From an uncultured Oscillospiraceae bacterium (GTDB lineage: Bacteria > Bacillota > Clostridia > Oscillospirales > Oscillospiraceae), in contig CALXDD010000009.1 in the NCBI GenBank assembly GCA_944386985.1, positions 23,192 through 87,191 of the forward strand: DNA of 64,000 nucleotides, in the 5' to 3' direction. Shown here one piece after another: positions 33,780-42,352 of this stretch. Made by a program: the position numbers and the translations under genes. The notes beneath the pieces are model-generated. The model saw nothing but the letters and a program-made list of their open reading frames with translations. It was not told the origin of the DNA and did not search any database. Every line of letters starts with the position of its first letter. The stretch's first letter is position 1.

Positions 33780-35198
33780 ATGGAACAATTCTTGACATCC
33801 TTTGCCAACATTCTGTGGGGCGCACCGGTGCTGATTCTGCTGGCCGCCGTAGGTATTGTGTTCGGGATTCGTACCCGATTCTTCCAGCTGCGTAAATTCG
33901 GTCACATTATGAAAAACACCGCCGGCGAGATGTTCAAAAAAGGCGGCGGCGCCACCGGCCAGCACGGTACCCTGACGCCGCTGCAGGCAGTCTCCTCCGC
34001 GCTTGCCGGGTGCGTCGGCACCGCCAACATCTCCGGCGTGGCCACTGCCATGGTGGTGGGCGGCCCCGGTGCCGTGTTCTGGATGTGGGTCATCGCCATC
34101 TTCGGCATGCTCACCAAGTGCGTGGAGGTCACCCTGGCCCAGTATTACCGCATCAAGGGCGAGGATGGTGTCTACTACGGCGGACCCATGTACTACATTG
34201 AGCGGGGTATGGGCAAAAAATGGAAGCCCCTGGCCCTTTTCTTCGCCTTCACCATCATCATCGGCGGTCTCGGCACTGCTGCCTTTGCCCAGCCCTTCGC
34301 CATGAGCAACGCCATCAAGAACGCCTTTGGTGTGCCCCTGTGGGCTACCACTGTGGTGGCTGTGGCCATCTGCGGTCTGGTGCTCATCGGCGGCGTCAAG
34401 GGCATCGGCAAATTCTGTGAGAAGATCACCCCCACTATGTGCGTGATCTATGTGGTCACCGCCCTGGGCGTTATCTTCGTCAACTACCAGAATATCCCCG
34501 CTGCTTTCGGCGTCATCTTCAAGTACGCCTTTACCCCCATGGCCGCTGTGGGCGGTCTGGCGGGCTCCACTCTGGCCCTGGCTCTGCGGCAGGGCGCCGC
34601 CCGGGGCACCTTCTCCAATGAGGCCGGCTGCGGCTCCTCCCCCATCACCCACGCCACCGCTATCACTGAGCACCCCTTCAAGGAGGGCCTCTACGGCTCC
34701 TTCGAGGTGTTCGTGGACACCATCGTGGTTTGCTCCATGACCTCCCTGGCCATCCTCTGCAGCGGTACGGAGATCTGGCAGTCCGGTACCAAGGATGTGG
34801 CCCTGACCCAAATGGCTTTCTCCTCCGTGTACGGCGACATCGGTCCCATCATCATTGCCATCTGCCTCAGCCTCTTCGCATTCTCCACCATGGTAGGCTG
34901 GGAGATCAACTACGAATCCGCCTTCTTCTATATCTTCCCCAAGGGGGAGCGGTCCAAGATCGCCAAGTTCCTCATCCGTGTGGTATGGCTGGTACCCAGC
35001 TTCATCGCCCTGGGCAAAACCCCCGATCTGGTGTGGACGGTGGTGGATATCGCCTCCGGCCTCTGGTGCATCCCCAACGCCATCGCTATGCTGGCCCTGT
35101 CCGGTGTGTTCATGAAGATCTATCAGGACTACAATGAGAAGTATATTCTGAAAACCCGCAGTAAGGATGAGATTCTGGAAGTGATCGAAAAGAAATAA
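33780..35198 (+). CDS. AGCS-family Na+/alanine (amino acid) symporter
   Basis: 472 residues with about eleven helices. The AGCS signature GGPMYYIERGMGKKWK is preceded by TAMVVGGPGAVFWMWV and followed by EAGCGSSPITHATA and FSTMVGWEINYESA. It uses the Na+ gradient to import alanine, glycine or similar. Start 33780 (MEQFLT) follows AAAGGAG; the upstream GTG at 33750 lacks one. It follows ygeY by 79 nt. The Na+ gradient from the oad pump would drive it. A role in moving a purine-derived amino acid such as glycine is inference. Confidence 0.93.
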   Translation: MEQFLTSFANILWGAPVLILLAAVGIVFGIRTRFFQLRKFGHIMKNTAGEMFKKGGGATGQHGTLTPLQAVSSALAGCVGTANISGVATAMVVGGPGAVFWMWVIAIFGMLTKCVEVTLAQYYRIKGEDGVYYGGPMYYIERGMGKKWKPLALFFAFTIIIGGLGTAAFAQPFAMSNAIKNAFGVPLWATTVVAVAICGLVLIGGVKGIGKFCEKITPTMCVIYVVTALGVIFVNYQNIPAAFGVIFKYAFTPMAAVGGLAGSTLALALRQGAARGTFSNEAGCGSSPITHATAITEHPFKEGLYGSFEVFVDTIVVCSMTSLAILCSGTEIWQSGTKDVALTQMAFSSVYGDIGPIIIAICLSLFAFSTMVGWEINYESAFFYIFPKGERSKIAKFLIRVVWLVPSFIALGKTPDLVWTVVDIASGLWCIPNAIAMLALSGVFMKIYQDYNEKYILKTRSKDEILEVIEKK

Positions 35199-35220
35199 TC
35201 TCTCTCCTCCTTATTAAAAT

Positions 35221-35257
35221 GGGACGCTGCAGCAAGGAATCTGCAGCGTCCCTTTTT
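35221..35257 (+). terminator. Intrinsic terminator
   Basis: GGGACGCTGCAG (35221-35232) pairs with CTGCAGCGTCCC (35241-35252), then TTTTT. Confidence 0.93.
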
Positions 35258-35423
35258 CTACGGTAAAAACAGAAAAGCAGGTTGGCGATAAAAAACAAAA
35301 CGGATCAGAGGCGAAATAGGCGGGACAAATCGTCTGCCAGCAGAACAGGTGCATTCTCCGGCCTCATCTTTCCCTGACTCGGCACATACTCCGGCCAGCC
35401 TCCGTATTCATGCACATAAATAC

Positions 35424-35468
35424 AAAAGACAGGGTGAACAGCCCGGAGGCTGTCCACCCTGTCTTTTT
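35424..35468. terminator. Bidirectional terminator downstream of the aldo/keto reductase
   Basis: AAAAGACAGGGTG with inner ACAGCC/GGCTGT closes with CACCCTGTCTTTT. The minus-strand transcript also ends in T. The stretch 35258-35423 holds no gene. Confidence 0.85.
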
Positions 35469-35519
35469 ATTGAGCCGCATCTTACAGCATCTTCCTTTTT
35501 CGCTGTTTGCCGCAGAAAG

Positions 35520-36497
35520 TCACTTGTGGGTGGGAAAACGATTTCCGGTGAGATCCCGCCAGATATTCCCCAGTTCCTCCTCCGGGAGTGGTACGGCCGG
35601 AGCGTTTTCCATCAGGTCCAGATTCTGCTCCAACTGGCCGATACGGCTGAAGCCCAGGATCACCGAGGTAACCTTCGGCTGCGCCCAAAGCCACTGGAGA
35701 GACAGGCCCAGCACCGTCTGGCCCCGCTGCTCCGCCAAGGCCTGGATCCGCTCCACCGCCTCCAGATTCCGGTCGGACAAATAGCGGTCCGCATAGCCCT
35801 TGTCCAGAGAGAGCCGACCGTCCGCCGGCCTTCTGCCAGCCTGGTACTTCCCGCTGAGAAGCCCGCCGGCCAGAGGGTTGTAGGTGGTGAGTCCCATAGG
35901 GTATTTGCCGAGCAGAGGCAGCAGCTCCGTTTCGATTCCCCTCGTCAGAAGGTTATAAACGTTCTCCGTAGCCACCGGGGGCTGAAGACCCATCTCCCAG
36001 GCTTTTAAGATCATCTCGCAGATCTGCCAGGCAGAAAAATTGCTGATGCCGTAATAACGGATCTTCCCCTCCCGGATGAGGTCATTCATGGCCTCAATCA
36101 GTGCCTCCGGGGACACATTCTTGTCGGGAAAGTGGGCGTAGTAGAGGTCGATGCAGTCCGTCTGCAGCCGCCGGAGGCTTGCCTCTGCCGCCGCCAACAG
36201 GTGGGTCCTTCCAAGCCCACGGTCATCGGGGCCGGGACCGGTGGCGCCGCCCGCCTTAGTGGCCAGGACTATCTTCTGCCGCCAGGGCTTCAGAACATTG
36301 CCCAAAATCTCCTCGGTGGCGGTGGGAGAAACCCGCGGATAGATATCCGCCGTATCGACGAAGTTGACGCCCCGCTCTACGCCCAGAGCCACAGCGGACC
36401 GGGCAGTTGTCTCGTCCATCTGGTCCCCGAACGTCATGGTGCCGAGACAGGCCCGTGAGACAGTAAGGTCCGTACCGGGGATCTTTGTATAGTCCAT
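35520..36497 (-). CDS. Aldo/keto reductase
   Basis: 325 residues. The catalytic tetrad is readable: Asp and Tyr in FVDTADIYPR, Lys in VLATKAGG and His in LYYAHFPDK, with the NADP-binding C-terminus SLQWLWAQPKVTSVILG. It reduces aldehydes or ketones with NAD(P)H. Start 36497 follows CGGAGG; an upstream extension to 36752 lacks a site and spans the promoter. Confidence 0.93.
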   Translation of the reverse strand: MDYTKIPGTDLTVSRACLGTMTFGDQMDETTARSAVALGVERGVNFVDTADIYPRVSPTATEEILGNVLKPWRQKIVLATKAGGATGPGPDDRGLGRTHLLAAAEASLRRLQTDCIDLYYAHFPDKNVSPEALIEAMNDLIREGKIRYYGISNFSAWQICEMILKAWEMGLQPPVATENVYNLLTRGIETELLPLLGKYPMGLTTYNPLAGGLLSGKYQAGRRPADGRLSLDKGYADRYLSDRNLEAVERIQALAEQRGQTVLGLSLQWLWAQPKVTSVILGFSRIGQLEQNLDLMENAPAVPLPEEELGNIWRDLTGNRFPTHK

Positions 36498-36543
36498 AGC
36501 ACGCCTCCGTTCTATGTTATCTCCGGCATATTCGCCCGAATTC

Positions 36544-36571
36544 ATTATACCATGCAGGAAGGGTCCGTCAA
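36544..36571 (-). promoter_or_regulatory. Promoter of the aldo/keto reductase gene
   Basis: On the minus strand, TTGACG (complement at 36566-36571), 16-nt spacer, TATAAT (complement at 36544-36549). The rest of the 36498-36928 gap shows no gene. GGCGG-AG-CCGCC-like hairpins near 36880 may end the permease transcript. Confidence 0.7.
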
Positions 36572-36928
36572 GGCCCGGCGGCGGACGGCAACGTTTTCTC
36601 CTTTCTTCTCCAGCCTCTCTCTGCCTGGGGATAAGTTCTCGCTTCTCCCTTGTAGAATTTTCAGAAATCTGCAACAATTCGGGAACCTCATATGTGCAAT
36701 AACGGAACGGAAACGAGACCATGGGCCACTCCCACCGTCTGGGAACACTCAAGGAGCGCAGCTGCCGCAGAGATTCTTGGTCCCGCTTTTCCCCTCTGCT
36801 TGTTCAATCTTCTGTCTGATACGAGCGCACAGATGGCAGCTCTGCTTGCATAAATCAAATGTTGTGAATGCGAAAGGCGGCTCCGCCGCAAATCCAAGGC
36901 AGAAAACCGCTGCCAATAAAGTTTTTCC

Positions 36929-37765
36929 TCAGAACACCTGAAACATAATAATCCCTGAAACGCATAAAATTCCGCCCGCAAGATTGAGTTTTGAGGTCTC
37001 TTCCCGCCGGATCAGCTGAATCACAAACAATGCCGCAAGGATGATGGGCTGAATAAAGGAATAATTTGTGATGCTCTTTGCAGCAGTAAGATTTTCACAT
37101 ACAAGACCTACCGTATTCGGTATTTTGGCCGCCAGGACGATGCCGGTGCCCTTGGGCTTTTCTTTCAGAAGTCTTACAAACTTTACGCTTGGCGCAAGTA
37201 GGACAGTCAGTATGATAAAGGCCCAAAACAGAGAAAAGGTTGGCGAAATATATGTCTGAGAGACGTTAACCAACAGACCATAACAGAATTTTTCGGCCAG
37301 ATAGAAGATCAGGGGAAGCAAGATTTTTTTGTAATGAATGGTTTTGCTTTCTGACTTTGCAATCAGAAAAAGTCCAATGGATGTAACAGCAATCGCGGCA
37401 AATTTATAGGCTGTTTGTATTTCCAGCGGTTCATTGCCTGTCATCAAGTCAAGCGTGTATGACAAAAAGAGAGAGATGCCAAGCCACGCTTTCAGTTCAA
37501 AGGCGGACATTTCCCGAAGGATTCTTACGGAAAGTTCGATTTCCACGAATTTCAAGAACGTCATCGTGATAACAGCAGCAAAGCTCTGCCATGACACAGT
37601 GAAAAAACGATCCGCAAACGGGAGATAAAACAGCATAAAAAACGATGTGCCCAAGGCCATCAAAAATGTTGTTTCGTTTCCACTGAGCTTCAGTTTTGCA
37701 GACGCATACTTGTCATTCAAAGAGGTGATCGTAAAGCATGCCGCAGCTGCCAGCATATAAATCAA
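36929..37765 (-). CDS. DMT-superfamily (EamA-like) permease
   Basis: 278 residues with about ten hydrophobic helices in two EamA-like halves; ITNYSFIQPIILAALFVIQL near the end is typical. It is probably a small-metabolite exporter or importer. The start is odd: GAAAGGAAGG precedes an ATG at 37770 that hits a stop at once (ATG GTT TGA), while the permease frame begins at TTG 37765, 8 nt after the site. One missing T would join them. Base composition is clearly more AT-rich than the window average, suggesting transfer. It may be co-transcribed with the GH79-like gene upstream. Confidence 0.75.
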   Translation of the reverse strand: MIYMLAAAACFTITSLNDKYASAKLKLSGNETTFLMALGTSFFMLFYLPFADRFFTVSWQSFAAVITMTFLKFVEIELSVRILREMSAFELKAWLGISLFLSYTLDLMTGNEPLEIQTAYKFAAIAVTSIGLFLIAKSESKTIHYKKILLPLIFYLAEKFCYGLLVNVSQTYISPTFSLFWAFIILTVLLAPSVKFVRLLKEKPKGTGIVLAAKIPNTVGLVCENLTAAKSITNYSFIQPIILAALFVIQLIRREETSKLNLAGGILCVSGIIMFQVF

Positions 37766-37850
37766 ACCATACGCCTTCCTTTCGGCTCATATTCAAAAAA
37801 TGCAGCAGGGAGACACCGACTTTGCACGAAACAAGCGATCTTATCCTGCA

Positions 37851-39383
37851 TTACAGCAGCAGGAACGTGCAGGTCCCCGGCGCCAGCTCAATCCTGCCGG
37901 CAGCCTGGGTTTCCGGCTCCATTGCAGGGAGAGCGTTCTGTGCGCCAAGCACCAGCGGCTTTCCGTTCAAGGTCATCACTGTGGCGCGGATATTTCCCTC
38001 CTGACCTGCCAGCGTATAGCGCTGAGCCTCTTTCGGGAGCTCCACTGTGGTGGATTCTGTGGTTGAGTTATTGATGATCAGATAGGCCACGCCGTCTTTT
38101 CCGTCTTTTCTGGAGTGTACAAAGACATGTGCGCCTTCCCGGATCTCTTCGCCGGAATCATATACGGTGGTCTCCATCAGGCGGTTCCACAGCAGGACGG
38201 CAAAATAGTTCGGACGCGGATCAAATACCTGACGCGCGAGGAAGCCGTAGTCGGAAGAAGCCAATGTATTGTGGAAGATGACCCCGTCGGTGATGGCGGC
38301 GAATCCCCCCAGTTCGTTCAGCGTGCGCAGAACATCCAGGTAGGTGGAGGCCCATGTATCGCCTCCGCCGCCGGCATCGCCGGATTCAGTGACCCACATT
38401 TGGCCCCCCGGGCAGTACTTATCGCGCAGCGGCGCATAGGTCCGTGCAAAGTTGAGGGCCGTTTGCAGATACGGTTCCGTCACAGCATCCGCGGCATCCC
38501 AGTGCCCGCTTGGCACAACGGAAGCCAGACGTTCGGAAACGCCGTTGTAATAGTGATAGCTGAAAACATCCAGCGGTTCTCTGGTGCCTTCCATCAGATC
38601 CGCACAGTTGCAGGTGTTTTTCGCAAGCTGTTCGATCCCGCCCGATTTCTGGTCCGCGCTGCTTTTGCCCATGGAAACGTTGTCGCCGCCGGTGGTGCAG
38701 GGGCCGACACACAGGCATTCGGGATAATTCTTGCGCACCCAGGCAAAAAACAGATCCTGATCACGTCTGTAGTCTGCCGGTGTGTATCCTTTCGGGAAAC
38801 CGGTATCTTCCATAATGTTCGGCTCGTTTGCAAATTCTGCTGCATGGATCGGCACACCATACTGCTTACTCAGTGAAAAGATCTTTTCTGCCTCACTTGG
38901 ATTCCACGGTTCGTCCGCAGAGTGAAGTCCCGGACAATTTGCAACGGAAATCATCAGCTTCGCGCCGACTGCCTTTACAAAATCGAGAACACCGATCCAT
39001 TGCTCTTTTGTCAGGACGTTCAGATAGCCTTCCGGCGCCTCTCCGTTTGTCGTTCCGTCAAAATCACAATAGGTTTTTGTCGCCCATGTTCCGGAAACCC
39101 GGACCCAGACAGGTCCGAGTTCTCTGGCCAGACTGCGGAGCTTTTCATCATACAGGTTGATCGGCGGATAGACCTGCATCAGGTCCTTGTACATCGCCGC
39201 GATCCCCTCTGCGGACGGCTCCACATAAAAGCTCTCTGTCCCCGCGATCTGCCCCGGGGTATAGGATTTCCAGAATGTCCCACCTGTCACCTCGGCGAAT
39301 TCTATGTTGTAGGACATCATCATTGGGTTGATTTCCCGAATTTTCTTCAGGTTTTCAGGAATTAATCTGATGAATTCTGACAT
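37851..39383 (-). CDS. GH79-like glycoside hydrolase (beta-glucuronidase/heparanase type)
   Basis: 510 residues without a signal peptide, so cytoplasmic. A TIM-barrel core has VWVRVSGTWATKTYCDF, the acid/base motif AEFANEPNIM (N-E) and a likely nucleophile in MWVTESGDAGGGG. A C-terminal beta domain follows (YLIINNSTTESTTVELPKEA). This layout matches clan GH-A enzymes of the GH79 heparanase/glucuronidase kind. Substrate is inferred to be a short uronic-acid glycoside imported by a transporter. Start 39383 has AAAGGAG. Lower GC than surrounding genes. Confidence 0.7.
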   Translation of the reverse strand: MSEFIRLIPENLKKIREINPMMMSYNIEFAEVTGGTFWKSYTPGQIAGTESFYVEPSAEGIAAMYKDLMQVYPPINLYDEKLRSLARELGPVWVRVSGTWATKTYCDFDGTTNGEAPEGYLNVLTKEQWIGVLDFVKAVGAKLMISVANCPGLHSADEPWNPSEAEKIFSLSKQYGVPIHAAEFANEPNIMEDTGFPKGYTPADYRRDQDLFFAWVRKNYPECLCVGPCTTGGDNVSMGKSSADQKSGGIEQLAKNTCNCADLMEGTREPLDVFSYHYYNGVSERLASVVPSGHWDAADAVTEPYLQTALNFARTYAPLRDKYCPGGQMWVTESGDAGGGGDTWASTYLDVLRTLNELGGFAAITDGVIFHNTLASSDYGFLARQVFDPRPNYFAVLLWNRLMETTVYDSGEEIREGAHVFVHSRKDGKDGVAYLIINNSTTESTTVELPKEAQRYTLAGQEGNIRATVMTLNGKPLVLGAQNALPAMEPETQAAGRIELAPGTCTFLLL

Positions 39384-39398
39384 GAAATTTGTCTCCTT

Positions 39399-39960
39399 TC
39401 ATTCCTTCCCGGTGTACAGGAACCGGTGCAGCGCCACATGGTTGGAGACGCTGGCCGTGAAATAGCTTTTCTCCGCCATGAATGCTCTTGCAAAATCCGC
39501 AGGCAGGTTGCGGATCTTATCGCCGCAGACGGTGTCCATGTGCCCCGAATAGGGGAGGGTTTCCCCCTTCTGAGTTGGCTTCAGCGGCAGGCAGAATTTC
39601 GTGTAATCTGTCCCGCGCCCTTTCCACTTGACAATGTTAAGGGCAAGCATACTTCCATTGATTTGCAAATTCAAGCAGCAAAATGAAAAAATTTTGTGAA
39701 CAAACATGCAGGGTCCGCATCTGCTGTTTATCGCGCGGCCCCAGCTTGCTTCAGCAGACCGGCAAGAGCCGGGAAATCCCCAGACCCGATCAGGCTGTGG
39801 TCTGCGAAAGCACGAACGCCACCAAGCTTGTTCAGCAGACAATTCCCATGCGGATTTTTCCCCAGCGATGGCCATCTGCTCAAAGGAGGCCAGGCTGGTT
39901 AGCCCAGCCCGGCCTCAAAGGTCAGCTTATTTTGCCCGATACTTCTGCTGCCGCATCAGA
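39399..39960. other. Intergenic stretch with unrecognised coding remnants
   Basis: On the minus strand 39399-39650 reads as a protein-like segment (VKWKGRGTDYTKF, AFMAEKSYFTASVSNHVALH) but no ribosome site or matching family is seen. On the plus strand around 39745-39860 a frame gives SREIPRPDQAVVCEST. I regard both as leftovers of deleted genes and assign no function. Confidence 0.35.
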
Positions 39961-40578
39961 TTACTCCACCGGCGTTATGGGTTGTCTCCGCCATCCCGCC
40001 TTCGCTTCCGCGTTTGCCCGATCCGCTTCTCCCCTGCCAAACAGCAATCCGCCGAAAAAAGTTACGGTATTTGCCCCATTGTAATATCGAATATTGGCTT
40101 TTTCAGCCAACTCGCCAATATTCAGTCCATATCCTTCAATGGAGTGATGCAAAAGTTCCGGATACCGGCAAGGATGATCCGGATAGGTACATTTGGTACA
40201 CCGCTGACAGCCTTCGTTCGACAGAAGCAGAAAGTCCTGTAAAATCGGTTTCAAGTTTTTCTGAAACAAATCAACAACACCCTTAAACTCCAGCAGCGAC
40301 CGGTGCATTCCATCAAAGTCAAAGGAGTCTTCCAAGATATATTGATTTGAAAACAACAGCATAGCTGGATACTTTACCAACCGTTCTCTGCATTCTCCCA
40401 GCGTACCAATCGCAGGAGGACACGCCCATGAGCGGCCGTAATTACCGCAGCCATTGCTCCTGCAGATTTCCCGGATCTCCGGATAAAAAGTCAAATCCTT
40501 TGTATCCAGATAGTTCGCTTCCCACACGCCGCTGCGCATGGCAATATCCTTCACTTCTTGGTAGATATCCACGCACAT
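39961..40578 (-). CDS. DUF2284 metal-binding protein
   Basis: 205 residues, Cys-rich. CGNYGRSWACPPAIG (about residues 39-53) and EGCQRCTKCTYPDHPCRYP (about 126-144) are the diagnostic motifs of DUF2284, a predicted metal or Fe-S binding family common in anaerobes. Start 40578 lies 3 nt after AGGAGG, which is short; the GTG two codons on gives better spacing. It follows the flavodoxin/ferredoxin gene by 104 nt and probably shares the Rrf2-controlled promoter. Confidence 0.85.
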   Translation of the reverse strand: MCVDIYQEVKDIAMRSGVWEANYLDTKDLTFYPEIREICRSNGCGNYGRSWACPPAIGTLGECRERLVKYPAMLLFSNQYILEDSFDFDGMHRSLLEFKGVVDLFQKNLKPILQDFLLLSNEGCQRCTKCTYPDHPCRYPELLHHSIEGYGLNIGELAEKANIRYYNGANTVTFFGGLLFGRGEADRANAEAKAGWRRQPITPVE

Positions 40579-40682
40579 AGTCCTCCTATTGAAATTTCTG
40601 CCCCGTTTTTCCATACGGGAAAGACAGCTTTTGCAACGGAGCAGCATATAGGCTGCACTGCTGCCGTCCAGCCGGCCAAGGA

Positions 40683-41444
40683 TTACAAAAACAGCTCGCA
40701 GTCCTTGCGTGTGGAGCAGGCCTTCTTCAGCGCCAGGCCCACAGCCGCCAGCATGGCGGAATTCACCTTGCGGGCCGAATGGGGGCAAACAGAAACGCAG
40801 CGCATACAGGAGATGCAGGTCTTCTCATCCACCTCTTTGGGGTTGTCCGGGTGAATTGCCTGGACAGGACAGGCCCGGGCGCACACACCGCACTGGGTAC
40901 ACGCTTTGGTGGGCTTGGGGACCATGCCGGCTCCGCCCGCTTTTTTGTATGGGCGGGTTCCGGGAATTGCCGGCTCCGCATCATCACCGGCAGAGAGCTT
41001 ATCATGGATCTGCTCGGCAAATCGGCTGAGCTGCCGGACGTCCTGCTCATCCGGCCTGCCGGCAGCAAACTGTCGGGCAATGGAATGCTCTGCCACCGCA
41101 GCCACAGCTCCAATCACCCGGAACCCCGCCTGTTTGGCAGTATCCTGCAGCTCTGCCAGCGTGTCCTCATAGGCGCGGTTTCCATAGACACAAACCAAAA
41201 CAGCACGGGCCCCATTGCCTCGGACGGCGGCCATCCGCTCCACAGCGGCAGCCGGGACCCGTCCTCCGTAGGACGGCACAGCAATGACGGCAACATCCTC
41301 TTGGGTCAGTGTGATTTCACCAAAATCGGTTTTCTTGTCCGTCAAATCCACCCGGACAACCTGATCCGCCAGTGCGCCGGTCAGAATATCTGCCGCCTTC
41401 TGGGTGCCTCCCGTGGGGCTGAAACAAAACTCATACATCTTCAT
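40683..41444 (-). CDS. Flavodoxin-like protein fused to 2x[4Fe-4S] ferredoxin (EFR1 type)
   Basis: 253 residues. The N-terminal flavodoxin fold starts MKMYEFCFSPTGGTQKAA with the phosphate-binding S-P-T-G-G-T. The C-terminus carries CTQCGVCARACP and CISCMRCVSVCP. Such proteins move low-potential electrons between FMN and ferredoxin clusters. Start 41444 has GAGGAGGAA. It is transcribed away from the Rrf2 gene. Confidence 0.9.
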   Translation of the reverse strand: MKMYEFCFSPTGGTQKAADILTGALADQVVRVDLTDKKTDFGEITLTQEDVAVIAVPSYGGRVPAAAVERMAAVRGNGARAVLVCVYGNRAYEDTLAELQDTAKQAGFRVIGAVAAVAEHSIARQFAAGRPDEQDVRQLSRFAEQIHDKLSAGDDAEPAIPGTRPYKKAGGAGMVPKPTKACTQCGVCARACPVQAIHPDNPKEVDEKTCISCMRCVSVCPHSARKVNSAMLAAVGLALKKACSTRKDCELFL

Positions 41445-41493
41445 GGAACATTCCTCCTCATTTTCTCGATACTTTACCGACCACGCATCCTGA

Positions 41494-41613
41494 TCAAATT
41501 TCAAAAGGCTCGGGCCTGGAAATACTCCGCAGGATCATTCGGATGGCTTTGGAGCAGCCTTTGATCTGCGCCGCTTCCATACAGGAGTTCTTCCTGAAGA
41601 GATCTGTTTTCAT
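41494..41613 (-). CDS. Possible 39-aa Cys-containing peptide
   Basis: ATG at 41613 gives MKTDLFRKNSCMEAAQIKGC and ends at TGA 41494-41496. It lies between the minus-strand promoter at 41687-41715 and the flavodoxin gene. The ribosome site is weak (AAGTGAGTG). It could be a small regulatory peptide or a fragment. I do not recognise it. Confidence 0.3.
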   Translation of the reverse strand: MKTDLFRKNSCMEAAQIKGCSKAIRMILRSISRPEPFEI

Positions 41614-41659
41614 GGATCACTCACTTGTAATTTTCCAGGAAAACCGGTACAATAGCAGG

Positions 41660-41723
41660 TGTAAAGATTTGAATTACATCTTCCTCAGTGTATCATCAGC
41701 AAGTTGTAATGTCAATATTTACA
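41660..41723. promoter_or_regulatory. Twin TGTAA-N9-TTACA operators
   Basis: Two copies with identical spacing: 41660-41678 (TGTAA, 9 nt, TTACA) and 41705-41723 (TGTAA, 9 nt, TTACA), both continuing TTACATC. Centres are 45 bp apart. One covers the -35 box of the minus-strand promoter, the other lies just past its start site. They are the natural binding sites for the adjacent Rrf2 protein. Confidence 0.65.
41687..41715 (-). promoter_or_regulatory. Promoter of the flavodoxin/DUF2284 operon
   Basis: On the minus strand TTGACA (complement at 41710-41715), 17-nt spacer, TACACT (complement at 41687-41692). Confidence 0.75.
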
Positions 41724-41762
41724 TCATCTGATTGAAGTGAACTGATACAGAAAGGACATTGT

Positions 41763-42218
41763 ATGCAGATCAGTACAAAATGTTCCGTGGCGGTACATTG
41801 TCTCATCTTTATGTATGAAGCCAGGGGCATCGCCAAGGTAACCAGCAATCTTCTTGCCGAAAGCACGGGATGTAATCCTGTGGTGATTCGAAACATCATG
41901 AGCGCCCTGAAAAAAGCCGGCCTGATTACGGTCCCCCGGGGCATCGGCGGCGCGGAGCTGTGTGCGGAACCGTCCCGGATTACGCTGTATCAGATTTATA
42001 CCGCTTTGGAACCCAATGGTCTTTCTTCTCTGATCGGAATTCATCCCTGTCAGGGGAGAGCGTGTCCTGTGGCGCAGAATATTCGCATGGTATTGCAGCC
42101 TCCCTACCGTCAGATTGAGGATTCTGTCCGGCAAACCATGGAGAGTATCACCCTGCAGTCCATGATCGATGAATTTGAAAGGATCGTCCATCCGTCAAAA
42201 CAGGAACCCGGCTTCTGA
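41763..42218 (+). CDS. Rrf2-family transcriptional regulator
   Basis: 151 residues. The N-terminal winged helix (KVTSNLLAESTGCNPVVIR) and wing (ITVPRGIGGAELC) are typical of Rrf2. C96 and C101 in HPCQGRACPV sit in the loop that holds Fe-S ligands or redox cysteines in IscR/NsrR relatives, but the usual three-Cys pattern is not clean, so the sensor chemistry is open. The start has GAAAGGAC upstream. It is divergent from a flavodoxin/ferredoxin gene, which suggests redox or Fe-S control of that operon. Confidence 0.9.
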   Translation: MQISTKCSVAVHCLIFMYEARGIAKVTSNLLAESTGCNPVVIRNIMSALKKAGLITVPRGIGGAELCAEPSRITLYQIYTALEPNGLSSLIGIHPCQGRACPVAQNIRMVLQPPYRQIEDSVRQTMESITLQSMIDEFERIVHPSKQEPGF

Positions 42219-42306
42219 TGAACCCCCAGCCCTCCGACATGAGCAACTACACGCATTCTTTTAGGAGGGAATCAGATCTGGCAGATATGCTTGTTCTGCG
42301 TTAAAG

Positions 42307-42352
42307 CCCGGAATGGCTGTGCTTTGAAACTGCATGGCCATTCCGGGTTCTC
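42307..42352 (+). terminator. Intrinsic terminator of the Rrf2 gene
   Basis: CCCGGAATGGC (42307-42317) pairs with GCCATTCCGGG (42337-42347), followed by TTCTCT; the T-run is weak. Confidence 0.7.

Noticed and set aside
39683-40084. Plus-strand frame across the gene debris as a real gene.
   Set aside because: No ribosome site, no family resemblance over its length, and it runs into the 3' end of the DUF2284 gene on the other strand.
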